Positions 17,638 through 26,146 of a stretch of 64,000 nucleotides of DNA are shown here, piece by piece. The stretch comes from Acidicapsa ligni (lineage in GTDB: Bacteria; Acidobacteriota; Terriglobia; Terriglobales; Acidobacteriaceae), in assembly GCF_025685655.1 (NCBI RefSeq), contig NZ_JAGSYG010000002.1, positions 930,001 through 994,000 of the forward strand, given 5' to 3'. Below the pieces are notes generated by a model that ran no database searches, was not told the DNA's origin, and saw nothing but the letters and a program-made list of their open reading frames with translations. Position 1 is the stretch's first letter, and the number at the start of each line of letters is the position of its first letter. The translations under genes were made by a program, and so were the position numbers.

Positions 17638-17957
17638 CGATTGCAGGGCTGTCATGCTGCGGTCAGGAAATAAGATTTCCTGAATCCGAGGCATGTTTGC
17701 GGCTTGTATTTATGCCAGAGTAACTCGTCATCCGAACGAGTGTGGCTTAGCATGAGCATGGTTGTTTATCTACAAAATTTAAAGCACACGAAGTTCAAAG
17801 CAAGGAACCGAATCGCAAGAGAGCGAACCGTTATAAATTGAGCTGTTCCGGTCGAACCGTTCCGATAGAGCTGTTCTGATCAAGTCACAAAGATCAAACT
17901 ATGAATCTGCTTCATAGCAAATGAGTGTCTGCGAAGTCGGAGTAATTGCAATCAAAA
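17638..17957. other. Non-coding spacer with a short palindrome and stuttering repeats
   Basis: CAGGAAAT-AAG-ATTTCCTG (17664-17682) is a perfect 8-bp hairpin without a T run, so at most a weak terminator. Around 17823-17880 the strings GAACCGTT and GAGCTGTTC alternate twice each. I see no gene. Confidence 0.5.
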
Positions 17958-18203
17958 TCACTCCGACGAAATCTCTTCAGCGCCCGGCCTGACGGAGTGT
18001 ATCCGTTTGGTTCCCGTGTAAACTTCGCCTGCGACATTTCTTCTTGAATAGGAACGACGTCGTTTGTCATAAAAGCGTCCATGGCAATCGACACACTCCC
18101 AGGGAAATCTCCCCAGGAAATACATAAATCGGTCAGCGAACGTTCTATTTCTGGCTCGGCGCCTGGTGGAGCTGGACGCGCATTTTGGACAATCAGGATT
18201 CAT
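17958..18203 (-). CDS. Small zinc-ribbon protein
   Basis: An 81-residue basic protein. CPKC at residues 5-8 and CVDC around residues 37-40 make one likely four-Cys zinc site, with a membrane-unlike aromatic segment (FADRFMYFLGRFPWE) between. GGAAGG lies nine bases before the ATG. The rest is rich in Arg, Lys and Ser. I recognise no defined family; proteins of this shape are common in acidobacteria. It stands alone between the nucleotidyltransferase and dnaE, on the opposite strand to both. Confidence 0.7.
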   Translation of the reverse strand: MNPDCPKCASSSTRRRARNRTFADRFMYFLGRFPWECVDCHGRFYDKRRRSYSRRNVAGEVYTGTKRIHSVRPGAEEISSE

Positions 18204-18552
18204 CGGTTTCTACCTTCCGTATTGAATTCCCGCAGGCAACTGGAGAGGCCATACTTTCAAGGCCTTAAGTAAAACAATGCCACTTCTCAATAAATCTTTT
18301 AGACGTCTTATTTTCACACAAGGGTTACTTCGCTCGCCATCGAAATCCTGATAGGAGAACCGGTGTATCCTCGTGCTGATACACAATTTAAAGCAATTGT
18401 AATACTCCCGTGCAGCGATAGCGCAGAATTCGAAAAGCATACGAGATTCATCTCCGTGACTAAAGTTTTTGGGAGTTTAGTCCTTGTTTTCCTCAGCCAT
18501 AAAACTCGGCTGATTTCTGAGCTTCCCAAAGCGCCTAAAATTGAAATTGACC
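18204..18552. other. Divergent spacer between the zinc-ribbon gene and dnaE
   Basis: This 349-bp stretch is more AT-rich than its surroundings and should hold promoters for both genes. I see no clear -35/-10 pair, RNA gene or repeat. The short open frames in it lack ribosome-binding sites. Confidence 0.5.
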
Positions 18553-21500
18553 ATGGCCGAATTCACTCATCTCCACCTGCATACGGACTACTCTCTTCTC
18601 GACGGCGCTTGCGACGTGGACAAACTGGTGGAGCGTGTCTCTTCCATCGGCCAAAAATCAGTTGCCATGACGGATCACGGCAACATTTATGGGGCCGTTC
18701 ATTTCTTTGATGCAGCAAAGAAGAAGGGCATCAAGCCTATTCTTGGTTGCGAGTTGTATGTCTGCAAAAAAGAAGATCATCGCGCCGATCCAAGCGGAGA
18801 CAAGTACAACCATCTGCTGGTGCTGGCACAGAATGAAGAAGGCTATCGCAACCTCATCCGGATTACCTCCGAGGCCTCTGTACATGGCTTCTATAAGAAG
18901 CCGCGCATCAGCAAGCAGTACCTGGCGAGCCACGCAAGCGGGTTGATTGGACTCTCCGGATGCCTTTCGGGCGAGCTGTCTGAGAACCTGTTGAAGAGTG
19001 ATTACGAAGCTGCCCGTGCAACGGCCTTGCAGTATCAGGACATCTTCGGCCGCGGCAATTTTTACCTTGAGATCCAGGATCAGGGTCTTGAGATGGAGAA
19101 GCGCATCCACGCTGACTTTTTCAAGCTGGAGCGAGAGCTTGATATTCCGCTGGTAGCGACAAACGATTCGCATTATTTGTGCGAGGACGATCACACCGCA
19201 CATGACACGATGCTCTGCGTGCAGACCGGTTCGAAGGTACAGGACAAGGATCGCTTCCGCTTCGACGGCGACCAGTTCTATGTCAAGAGCGCGGACGAGA
19301 TGCTGCGGCTCTTCCCTGATCGTTACGACATCATGCAGCGCACACAGGAGATTGCAGAGCGCTGCAACCTGAAGCTCAACAAGGTCGACAATCCGTTTCC
19401 GGAGTTTGCTGTTCCGGACGGACACACGATCGATAGCTACTTTGAGCACATCTGCCGCGAGGGCTTCAAGAAGAGACTCGATACTGCAATCCGTCATCTG
19501 GAGTCGCGTGGACTTCTGCGGCATCCTCGTCATGAGTATGAGGCTCGCCTGCAGCGCGAGATCGACATCATCACGCAGATGAAGTATGTCGGCTACTTTC
19601 TTATTGTCTGGGACTTCATTCGTTACGCGCGTGAGCAGGGTATCCCGGTTGGACCAGGGCGTGGTTCGGCGGCAGGTTCGTTGGTGGCCTACGTCATGGA
19701 GATCACCAATGTCGATCCGATCCAGAACGTACTGCTCTTCGAACGCTTCTTGAATCCGGAGCGCGTGTCGATGCCGGATATCGACGTTGACTTTTGCATG
19801 AACCGCCGCAGCGAAGTGATCGAGTACGTTACGCGCAAGTATGGGCGCGAGCAGGTCGCACAGATCATCACCTTCAACACGATGGCTGCCAAGGCCGCGA
19901 TCAAGGATTGTGGTCGCGCAATGGACATGCCCTATGGCGATGTAGATCGTATTGCGAAGCTGATCCCGGCAACGATTGGCATCACCATCGACAAGGCACT
20001 TGAAGAGCAGCCGGAGTTGAGCAAGGTTTACAACTCCGATGCTCAGATTCGCGAGTTGATCGATACCGCGAAGAAGCTTGAAGGATTGGTGCGCGGCTCG
20101 GGTGTTCACGCAGCCGGCGTGGTGATTGCTCCACGTCCGTTGACCGAGCTGGTGCCGATCGTCAAGACGAAGAACGACGAAATTGTGACCGCTTACGACA
20201 TGAAGGCGGTTGAAAAGATGGGCCTGCTGAAGATGGACTTCCTCGGGCTCACGACGCTCACTGTCATCAGCGATGCGCTCAAGTTAATCCAGTTGAATCG
20301 CAATGTGGAGCTGGATATTGAGACGATTCCACTGGACGACAAGGAGACGTACGAAAAGGTCTATCACAAGGCGCTTACGTCGGGTGTCTTTCAGTTTGAA
20401 TCGGGCGGTATGCGCGATGTTCTGCGTCGCTACAAGCCGGAGTCGATTGAAGATCTGACCGCTCTGAACGCGCTCTATCGCCCCGGCCCGATCCAGGGCG
20501 GCATGATCGATGACTTCATTGAGCGCAAGTGGGGACGCCGCAAGGTTGAGTACACTCTGCCGCAACTTGAGCCACTCCTGAAAGAGACGCTGGGCGTGAT
20601 CGTTTACCAGGAGCAGGTGATGCAGATCGCCAACGTGTTGGCGAGTTATTCCCTCGGCGAAGCGGATCTGCTCCGCCGCGCGATGGGTAAGAAAGATCCC
20701 AATGAAATGGCCAAGCAGCGCGCCCGATTCATGGAAGGCGCAGGCAGCCTTGGATTGCCGAAGGACCGTGCAGGCGAAATCTTCGACCAGATGGAGAAGT
20801 TCGCTGGATACGGCTTCAACAAGTCGCATTCGGCCGCGTATGCGTTGCTTGCGTATCAGACCGCGTATTTGAAGACTCATTATCCGGTGGAGTTCATGGC
20901 GGCCCTGTTGACGTCGGAAATTTCGAAGCCGGAAAATGTCGTCAAGTACATTCAGGAATGCAAGGAGATGGGGATCGCTGTTGAGCCGCCGGATGTGCGC
21001 TTGTCCGGCGCGCACTTCACGCCGAGCGGCGATGCAATTCGCTTTGGATTGACGGCGATCAAGAATGTCGGAGGCAACGCGATCGAGTCGATTCTCGTTG
21101 CTCGGCGTGAGCTTGAAGAGAAGGGAAGCGCCTTCACAACCTTCTGGGATTTCTGCGAGAAGGTTGATCTTCGTCTGCTGAACAAGCGTGTACTTGAATC
21201 GCTCATCAAGGCCGGCGCCTTCGATTCGATGGGCGGACGTGCGCAACTGACAGCCGCAGTCGATAAGGCGATGGAGCGTGCGCAGAAGGCCCAGAAAGAT
21301 GCGGCGCAGGGTCAGCATGGACTCTTCGGTTTGTTCAACGAAGTAGCGGCACCAGGGCGCGACAGCAACGATCTGCCTCGTGTGCCCGACTGGGAAGAAA
21401 ATCAGCGATTGGCAGCAGAAAAAGAGGTTCTCGGCTTCTTTGTCTCCGGTCATCCGCTGGACAAGTACGCGGAGAAGATTCGCAACCTGAACAATGTTGT

Positions 21501-22074
21501 TTCGACTGCCGCTGCGCTTGAGATGAAGCCTCCGGCAGCGCCTCGCTGGGGACAGCAGCGCGATCCTTCCGATGAAATTTCAATCGCCGGAGTGCTGGTT
21601 GGAATGCGGGCCGCGAAGAGCAAGCGCAATGACAAGATGTATGCGCAGGGGCACATTGAAGACTCCTACGGCAAGATCGAAGTGATCTGCTTTGCCAAGG
21701 ACTACGAGCGGCTTGCGGATCAGCTCAAAACTGAAGCCGCAGTGTTGTTGCGCGGCACCCTGATCGGCGAAGAAGAGTCTGCTCCCAAGCTGGCCATCAG
21801 CGGCCTGCAGGCGCTCGATGCCGTGCAGGTTAAGCTGCCATCGGGTGTTCGCCTGAGGCTCAATCTGGATATTGCAAGCGATGATTTGTTTGCATCTCTG
21901 AAAGAACGAATCGATGCAGCGCCAGGCCCTGGAAAGGTGATGATGCACCTCGAAAAGAAAGGCCAGTTTGCCGTGGTTCTCGAACCCGAGGGCATGAAAG
22001 TAGCCGCTGACCGTACATGGGTAGATTCGGTAGAAGAACTGCTGGGGCGTGGCGCTGTGCAGGTGCTTGGATAG
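18553..22074 (+). CDS. dnaE: DNA polymerase III subunit alpha
   Basis: The replicative DNA polymerase catalytic subunit, 1173 residues, the usual DnaE length. It begins with the PHP domain (FTHLHLHTDYSLLDGA), continues into the C-family palm with PGRGSAAGS and the catalytic MPDIDVDF motif (two metal-binding Asp), then FNKSHSAAYALLAYQTAYLK (fingers/beta-binding part), a helix-hairpin-helix region and a C-terminal OB fold (ISIAGVLVGMRAAKSKRN). No exonuclease is inserted, so it is DnaE1-type rather than PolC. The ATG at 18553 is used; an in-frame TTG at 18541 is possible. Neither has a convincing Shine-Dalgarno site. Confidence 0.97.
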   Translation: MAEFTHLHLHTDYSLLDGACDVDKLVERVSSIGQKSVAMTDHGNIYGAVHFFDAAKKKGIKPILGCELYVCKKEDHRADPSGDKYNHLLVLAQNEEGYRNLIRITSEASVHGFYKKPRISKQYLASHASGLIGLSGCLSGELSENLLKSDYEAARATALQYQDIFGRGNFYLEIQDQGLEMEKRIHADFFKLERELDIPLVATNDSHYLCEDDHTAHDTMLCVQTGSKVQDKDRFRFDGDQFYVKSADEMLRLFPDRYDIMQRTQEIAERCNLKLNKVDNPFPEFAVPDGHTIDSYFEHICREGFKKRLDTAIRHLESRGLLRHPRHEYEARLQREIDIITQMKYVGYFLIVWDFIRYAREQGIPVGPGRGSAAGSLVAYVMEITNVDPIQNVLLFERFLNPERVSMPDIDVDFCMNRRSEVIEYVTRKYGREQVAQIITFNTMAAKAAIKDCGRAMDMPYGDVDRIAKLIPATIGITIDKALEEQPELSKVYNSDAQIRELIDTAKKLEGLVRGSGVHAAGVVIAPRPLTELVPIVKTKNDEIVTAYDMKAVEKMGLLKMDFLGLTTLTVISDALKLIQLNRNVELDIETIPLDDKETYEKVYHKALTSGVFQFESGGMRDVLRRYKPESIEDLTALNALYRPGPIQGGMIDDFIERKWGRRKVEYTLPQLEPLLKETLGVIVYQEQVMQIANVLASYSLGEADLLRRAMGKKDPNEMAKQRARFMEGAGSLGLPKDRAGEIFDQMEKFAGYGFNKSHSAAYALLAYQTAYLKTHYPVEFMAALLTSEISKPENVVKYIQECKEMGIAVEPPDVRLSGAHFTPSGDAIRFGLTAIKNVGGNAIESILVARRELEEKGSAFTTFWDFCEKVDLRLLNKRVLESLIKAGAFDSMGGRAQLTAAVDKAMERAQKAQKDAAQGQHGLFGLFNEVAAPGRDSNDLPRVPDWEENQRLAAEKEVLGFFVSGHPLDKYAEKIRNLNNVVSTAAALEMKPPAAPRWGQQRDPSDEISIAGVLVGMRAAKSKRNDKMYAQGHIEDSYGKIEVICFAKDYERLADQLKTEAAVLLRGTLIGEEESAPKLAISGLQALDAVQVKLPSGVRLRLNLDIASDDLFASLKERIDAAPGPGKVMMHLEKKGQFAVVLEPEGMKVAADRTWVDSVEELLGRGAVQVLG

Positions 22075-22100
22075 GGCAGGCAAGAGGTCATTGCTATTGG

Positions 22101-22559
22101 CTATTGAATGTACTCTACATGGCTGGCAAACTCAGATCCGGCGAGATGACAGATCGCTTTGTCGAGAGTGGCCAGCTTTCCCCTGTGATGTATCGCCAAT
22201 CCGAGCAGATAAGCATCGGTTGTTTGCTTGTGTCCAAAGATGCGCGAATGCAGAGGGGCTGTTGCTTTTGAGTAATCCACATCCATCGGCCAGAAGAAGT
22301 GATTCTTAAAAGACGTGAGCCGCTGTAAAGATTGGATCGCATCTTCGTGCGTTACCTTCTCCACATAAGTAGCTGGGTTGGAGAGCAGGCGCACGAAACC
22401 GCTTTGAGTCATGGCGCAGGTGCTGAAGCCGCGTCTTCCCATTTCCATAAACCAGGGGTAAACGATGGAGTGTGCGATATGCTGAGGAAGCACAATCGCC
22501 AGCAGCACATTGACATCGAGTAGATAAATTTTTGAAGACGAAGTGCCTACCACGGGCAT
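22101..22559 (-). CDS. vapC: PIN-domain toxin (VapC-like ribonuclease)
   Basis: A 152-residue PIN-domain RNase, the likely toxin of a type II toxin-antitoxin pair. Acidic residues of the active site are Asp15 (YLLDVNVLLA), Asp115 (TTDAYLLGLA) and Asp133 (LATLDKAI); MTQSGFVRLLSNP matches the subgroup in which GF-R-L follows the second strand. Members cut tRNA, rRNA or mRNA. Its ATG lies 13 bases inside the upstream antitoxin gene, the usual layout for such pairs. It could alternatively be called a generic PIN RNase; the cellular target is not readable. Confidence 0.9.
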   Translation of the reverse strand: MPVVGTSSSKIYLLDVNVLLAIVLPQHIAHSIVYPWFMEMGRRGFSTCAMTQSGFVRLLSNPATYVEKVTHEDAIQSLQRLTSFKNHFFWPMDVDYSKATAPLHSRIFGHKQTTDAYLLGLAIHHRGKLATLDKAICHLAGSEFASHVEYIQ

Positions 22560-22858
22560 TCTTCAAGAAGCTGTTTTACGCGCTCCGTTGTGAGCTTGCC
22601 GTCTTTAATTTTCACATCCAACAGGAGCAGGCCATCTTTTTCAACCAGGTGGGATTTTTGCGGCTCACTGCGCAGAATCAACTCTTCGATGGCGTGGCTG
22701 GTGGAGGTTCCAGTCGCGGTTTTGAATCGCTCGACGATCTGGGCTGCGTCCGCGGAGAGTGTAACCGTGGTGCGATGAACTTTATCCTTCTTGCGACCGC
22801 CTTGAGCAATGCGCTTCTTGCTCCTGGTGAGTGGTCCGGTTTGAGTTACTGTGCTCAT
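22547..22858 (-). CDS. vapB: Ribbon-helix-helix antitoxin of the vapBC-type pair
   Basis: A 103-residue protein upstream of, and overlapping, the PIN toxin gene. The middle (VHRTTVTLSADAAQIVERF then AIEELILRSEP) fits a ribbon-helix-helix DNA-binding fold; the C-terminal half (LVEKDGLLLLDVKIKDGKL) would wrap the toxin. A frame extending further upstream is open, but the ATG at 22858 begins at a sensible, Lys/Arg-rich N-terminus. Such antitoxins normally repress their own promoter; a pair of direct repeats sits just upstream. The family assignment is from fold pattern and context rather than from a strong motif. Confidence 0.82.
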   Translation of the reverse strand: MSTVTQTGPLTRSKKRIAQGGRKKDKVHRTTVTLSADAAQIVERFKTATGTSTSHAIEELILRSEPQKSHLVEKDGLLLLDVKIKDGKLTTERVKQLLEECPW

Positions 22859-22868
22859 ATCAGTTTTA

Positions 22869-22919
22869 TGATGCTCTTTGTGAATCAGGAATGCAAGAAT
22901 AGAAAAAGTGATGCTCTTT
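22869..22919. promoter_or_regulatory. Direct-repeat pair in the vapBC promoter, candidate operator
   Basis: TGATGCTCTTT occurs at 22869-22879 and 22909-22919, 40 bp apart (about four helical turns). Both lie within 65 bp upstream of the antitoxin start, with TTGCAT (minus strand, 22896-22891) between them as a possible -35. Confidence 0.5.
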
Positions 22920-22949
22920 TGGTAATTGCGCATCTTTATTGGAGGGTCT

Positions 22950-23984
22950 GTGCAATATCGCCGTCTCGGCAATGGTCCGCTCACCGTCTCGGAGATCAGC
23001 CTCGGCACCTGGCTTACCTTCGGCCAGGCGGTTGAGCGCGAGGCAGCCGTCCGCTGTGTGCACGCTGCGCTCGATCTTGGCATCACTCTCTTTGACACAG
23101 CCAATATGTATGCTGCGGGTGAGGCAGAGAGAGTCTTGGGCGAGGCCCTGCGCAGCTCCGGCCGAAGCCGCGATCAATACCTGATTGCAACCAAGGTCTT
23201 CAACCCCGTGCCTCCCGAGCCGGATAAAGGGCTTTCCGCGCCGCAAATTGTCAAGCAGCTTGACCGGTCTCTCGCCCGGCTGGGTGTGGATTACATCGAC
23301 CTCTACCAGTGCCATCGTTACGACAAAGAGACGCCGCTCGATGAAACGCTCGAAGCTCTCGACCGCGCTGTGAAGTCCGGCAAAGTAAGGTCGATTGGTC
23401 TCAGCGAATGGCCGGTTGAAAAGATCCTTGCCGCTGCCGATTCAACCAAAGCGCATGGCTGGACGCCGATGTCTTCGAGCCAGCCTCAATACTCCATGCT
23501 GGTGCGCAAGCCTGAGGCGCAGGTCTTCCCCGCCTGCCGCGAACATGGGATCGGCAATATCGTCTTCTCGCCGCTGGCCCAGGGAGTTCTCACCGGCAAG
23601 TACAAGCCGGGGCAGCCCCCGCCGGAAGGCAGCCGCGCCGCCAGCCCCGACACCAACTTCACCATGGAAACGCTGGGCCGTCGCTTTCGCAGTGATTTTT
23701 TACTGGCTGCGGTTGAACAACTGAACCCAATCGCCGCCGATCTGGGCCTCACCATGACTCAAATGGCTTTGGCGTGGGTATTGCGCCGTCCGGAGGTGTC
23801 ATCGGCCATCGTGGGAGCCTCCCGGCCCGAGCAACTGGCAGCCAATGCAGCCGGCAGCGGCATCCCATTATCGACGGAGGCGCTGGGGCGGATTGACGCG
23901 ATTCTTAACCCCGTGGTGCTCTTCCATCCTGTTCCACCCAAGCCCGCCTGGAAGCGGTGGCTTGGCCGCTATTTGTCGCATTGA
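22950..23984 (+). CDS. Aldo/keto reductase, potassium-channel beta-subunit-like
   Basis: A 344-residue NADPH-dependent reductase. GTG 22950 follows GGAGG at four bases, and the protein then starts with the family's YRRLGNGPLTVSEISLGTWL. DTANMYAAGEAE holds the catalytic Asp and Tyr, IATKVF the Lys, and SPLAQGVLTGKY plus the late SSAIVGASRPEQL the coenzyme-binding loops. The last two features and LGRRFRSDFL resemble the KCAB/YghZ group more than the YajO-like enzyme at 4 kb, so the two are not recent duplicates. It is divergent from vapBC; accA follows 66 bp later. Substrate unknown. Confidence 0.9.
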   Translation: MQYRRLGNGPLTVSEISLGTWLTFGQAVEREAAVRCVHAALDLGITLFDTANMYAAGEAERVLGEALRSSGRSRDQYLIATKVFNPVPPEPDKGLSAPQIVKQLDRSLARLGVDYIDLYQCHRYDKETPLDETLEALDRAVKSGKVRSIGLSEWPVEKILAAADSTKAHGWTPMSSSQPQYSMLVRKPEAQVFPACREHGIGNIVFSPLAQGVLTGKYKPGQPPPEGSRAASPDTNFTMETLGRRFRSDFLLAAVEQLNPIAADLGLTMTQMALAWVLRRPEVSSAIVGASRPEQLAANAAGSGIPLSTEALGRIDAILNPVVLFHPVPPKPAWKRWLGRYLSH

Positions 23985-24050
23985 GCTGCAAACCGTAGAA
24001 TCGTTAAGGATCGGGTTGGCGTTTAAACCCGCAGGTATTTGTTACCCTAC

Positions 24051-24905
24051 ATGAGCGATACGTCCCAAGGTACTTCTGGCAGTGCAAATCAGGCGCAGGC
24101 TATATCGCCGGCGTGGATCAAGGTTGAGCGTGCGCGCCATCCCAAGCGCCCCTATCCTATGGACTTCATCGAACGGCTTTTTACCGATTTCAGCGAGATA
24201 CACGGTGATCGTGCCTACGGCGACGACGAAGCAATCGCCTGTGGCATGGCGCGCTTTCACGGCCAGGAGGTTCTGGTCATCGGCAACCGCAAGGGTGGCA
24301 CCACCAAGGAGCGCGTAAGGCGCAACTTTGGCATGCCCAATCCCGAGGGCTACCGCAAGGCGTTGCGTGCGATGAAGATTGCCGAAAAATTCAATCGTCC
24401 GGTCATCACATTTATCGATCTGCCCGGCGCGTTTCCAGGTCTAGGTGCGGAGGAGCGCGGTCAGGCAGAAGCGATCGCCCGCAATTTGCTGGAGATGGCC
24501 AAGCTCAAAGTGCCGACGATTGCCATCATCTCCGGTGAGGGCGGCTCAGGCGGCGCTCTGGCACTGGCAGTCACCGACCGGGTGCTGATTCTCGAAAACG
24601 CGCTTTATTTTGTGATCACTCCCGAGGCCTGCGCAGCTATCATGTGGCGCGATGCCGCCCATAAAGAGCGTGCCGCCGAGGCGATGCGCATCACCGCGCA
24701 GGAAGTAAAAGAGCTGGGCTGCGTGGATGACATCGTTCCCGAACCGCCTATCGGCGCACATGACGATCATGAAGCCGCTGCTGCGTTGCTCGACTCCTGC
24801 CTGCTTTATCACCTGGAGCAACTGAACGCGCTTTCGACAGAGCAGCGCCTCGCAGAGCGAAAGACCAAGTTCCGCAACATCGCCCAGTTCTACACGGAGG
24901 GGTAA
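24051..24905 (+). CDS. accA: Acetyl-CoA carboxylase carboxyltransferase subunit alpha
   Basis: With AccD, moves CO2 from carboxybiotin to acetyl-CoA to form malonyl-CoA for fatty acid (and here also polyketide) synthesis. The carboxyltransferase core is complete: ARHPKRPYPMDFIERLF, HGDRAYGDD, NFGMPNPEGYRKALR, TFIDLPGAFPGLGAEERGQ and GEGGSGGALAL. At 284 residues it lacks about 40 N-terminal residues that E. coli AccA has before the core. The ATG at 24051 has no good Shine-Dalgarno site; TTG 24039 would add only four residues. accD is not in the window. Confidence 0.95.
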   Translation: MSDTSQGTSGSANQAQAISPAWIKVERARHPKRPYPMDFIERLFTDFSEIHGDRAYGDDEAIACGMARFHGQEVLVIGNRKGGTTKERVRRNFGMPNPEGYRKALRAMKIAEKFNRPVITFIDLPGAFPGLGAEERGQAEAIARNLLEMAKLKVPTIAIISGEGGSGGALALAVTDRVLILENALYFVITPEACAAIMWRDAAHKERAAEAMRITAQEVKELGCVDDIVPEPPIGAHDDHEAAAALLDSCLLYHLEQLNALSTEQRLAERKTKFRNIAQFYTEG

Positions 24906-24948
24906 CCATGTCCCCTGCCGTTTTCTTTGTAGGAACTGGAGTTGCCTG

Positions 24949-26001
24949 GTGACCGCGCCGCAAACTTCAAATCCGTTTAAAGCCGCAAGCAGAGTTGTGC
25001 TGGCAGCGATCTACTTCTTTCTGGCGAGAATACTGGCGCATCATGGCGCGCAGGGGCTGGTTTCTGAGGATTGGCTTCCGTTGGCCGAGCAGGCCATGTT
25101 CGCGTTTTTGTTGTTGCTGGGCTATGCGGGCATAGGTTTTTCTCTAGACCGTCAACTGCATCCCATCAGTCTGCAGGGTTTGCCGCGTCGTTCCGGGTGG
25201 CTGGGTGAAGCGGGTATGGGGCTGGCGATTGGATGGGCGATTGCCGTGCTCTGCGTGCTGCCCATGGTCTTCTTCGGCGGAATCGCGCTGCACTTTTCTT
25301 TCACGCTGGTTTCCTTCCGATGGCTTATCGCCGATGCGGCTTTTTTTGCGCTGGCTACACTGGCCATTGAGATTGCATTTCGCGGTTATCCATTCCAGCG
25401 CGCGATTGATGCTATTGGAGAACTCCCGGCAGTGCTGCTGATGTCCGTTCTCTATGGCATTTTGCTGGCCTGGCTGCCCAACGCAAGCCACGCCAGTATG
25501 GCCGTGAATATAGTCCTGGGACTGCTGCTGGCAATGGCCTATCTGAGGACGCGAGCGCTTTGGCTTCCCTGGGGATTGAGCTTCGGATGGGTCGCTTCGC
25601 GCGCGCTGCTTTTCGGTTTGCCGGTGAACGGTATCGGCAATCACTCTTCCGTCGTGCAGGGATATCCCATGGGACCGCTCGCGCTGACCGGCGGAGATTT
25701 TGGCCTGGAAGGCACATGGCTGGCTTTTGTCGTGCTGCTGCTGGCGCTGTTTTTTGTATACAGGGCGACCAGCGATCTGAGTTTCATCTATAACGCGCCT
25801 GTGCTCAAACCGGCTGGAATGCCCGTCGATCTGGACGCTGCCGCCAAGCGCCAGCATGAGACGGCCACCCGTCCTGAAGTGCCGGAAGTCAAGCCTCTGG
25901 TGCAGATTCTCCCTGCAACCCCGCCACCGCTGCCGGTTGCGTCCGACTTGGACAGGCCCGCCAATCCGTTCAATCCCCGATCGAATACGCCGGGAAGCTG
26001 A
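24949..26001 (+). CDS. CPBP-like membrane protein, catalytic residues apparently lost
   Basis: A 350-residue protein with about seven or eight hydrophobic helices and a Pro-rich cytoplasm-like tail of about 80 residues. The order of helices and the segment IEIAFRGYPFQRAI resemble motif 1 of CPBP (Abi/CAAX) intramembrane proteases, which is normally EExxxR; here the first Glu is Ile. The following helix reads SVLYGILLAW where FxxxH would be expected, so the His is missing. It may be a pseudoprotease or a membrane protein with another task. GTG 24949 follows GGAG at seven bases. It lies 43 bp after accA, on the same strand. Confidence 0.65.
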   Translation: MTAPQTSNPFKAASRVVLAAIYFFLARILAHHGAQGLVSEDWLPLAEQAMFAFLLLLGYAGIGFSLDRQLHPISLQGLPRRSGWLGEAGMGLAIGWAIAVLCVLPMVFFGGIALHFSFTLVSFRWLIADAAFFALATLAIEIAFRGYPFQRAIDAIGELPAVLLMSVLYGILLAWLPNASHASMAVNIVLGLLLAMAYLRTRALWLPWGLSFGWVASRALLFGLPVNGIGNHSSVVQGYPMGPLALTGGDFGLEGTWLAFVVLLLALFFVYRATSDLSFIYNAPVLKPAGMPVDLDAAAKRQHETATRPEVPEVKPLVQILPATPPPLPVASDLDRPANPFNPRSNTPGS

Positions 26002-26146
26002 TTCCCCTTTTGGCAGGATCGAAAACAATCGCTATTCTCCTTGCATATTTCTCTTGAACAGCGCTAACCTTTGGCGCAAGCTCTGAGCCATGCTTCGTAC
26101 TGCGGAGCGCGTTTCACCTGCTTCGAGCTTGTGCTGGAGGGCCGGT

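Noticed and set aside
18658..20109. 483-codon open frame antisense to dnaE (another of 389 codons at 20284-21453)
   Set aside because: Shadow frames of a strongly codon-biased gene; the sense protein is conserved DnaE, and the antisense translations resemble nothing.
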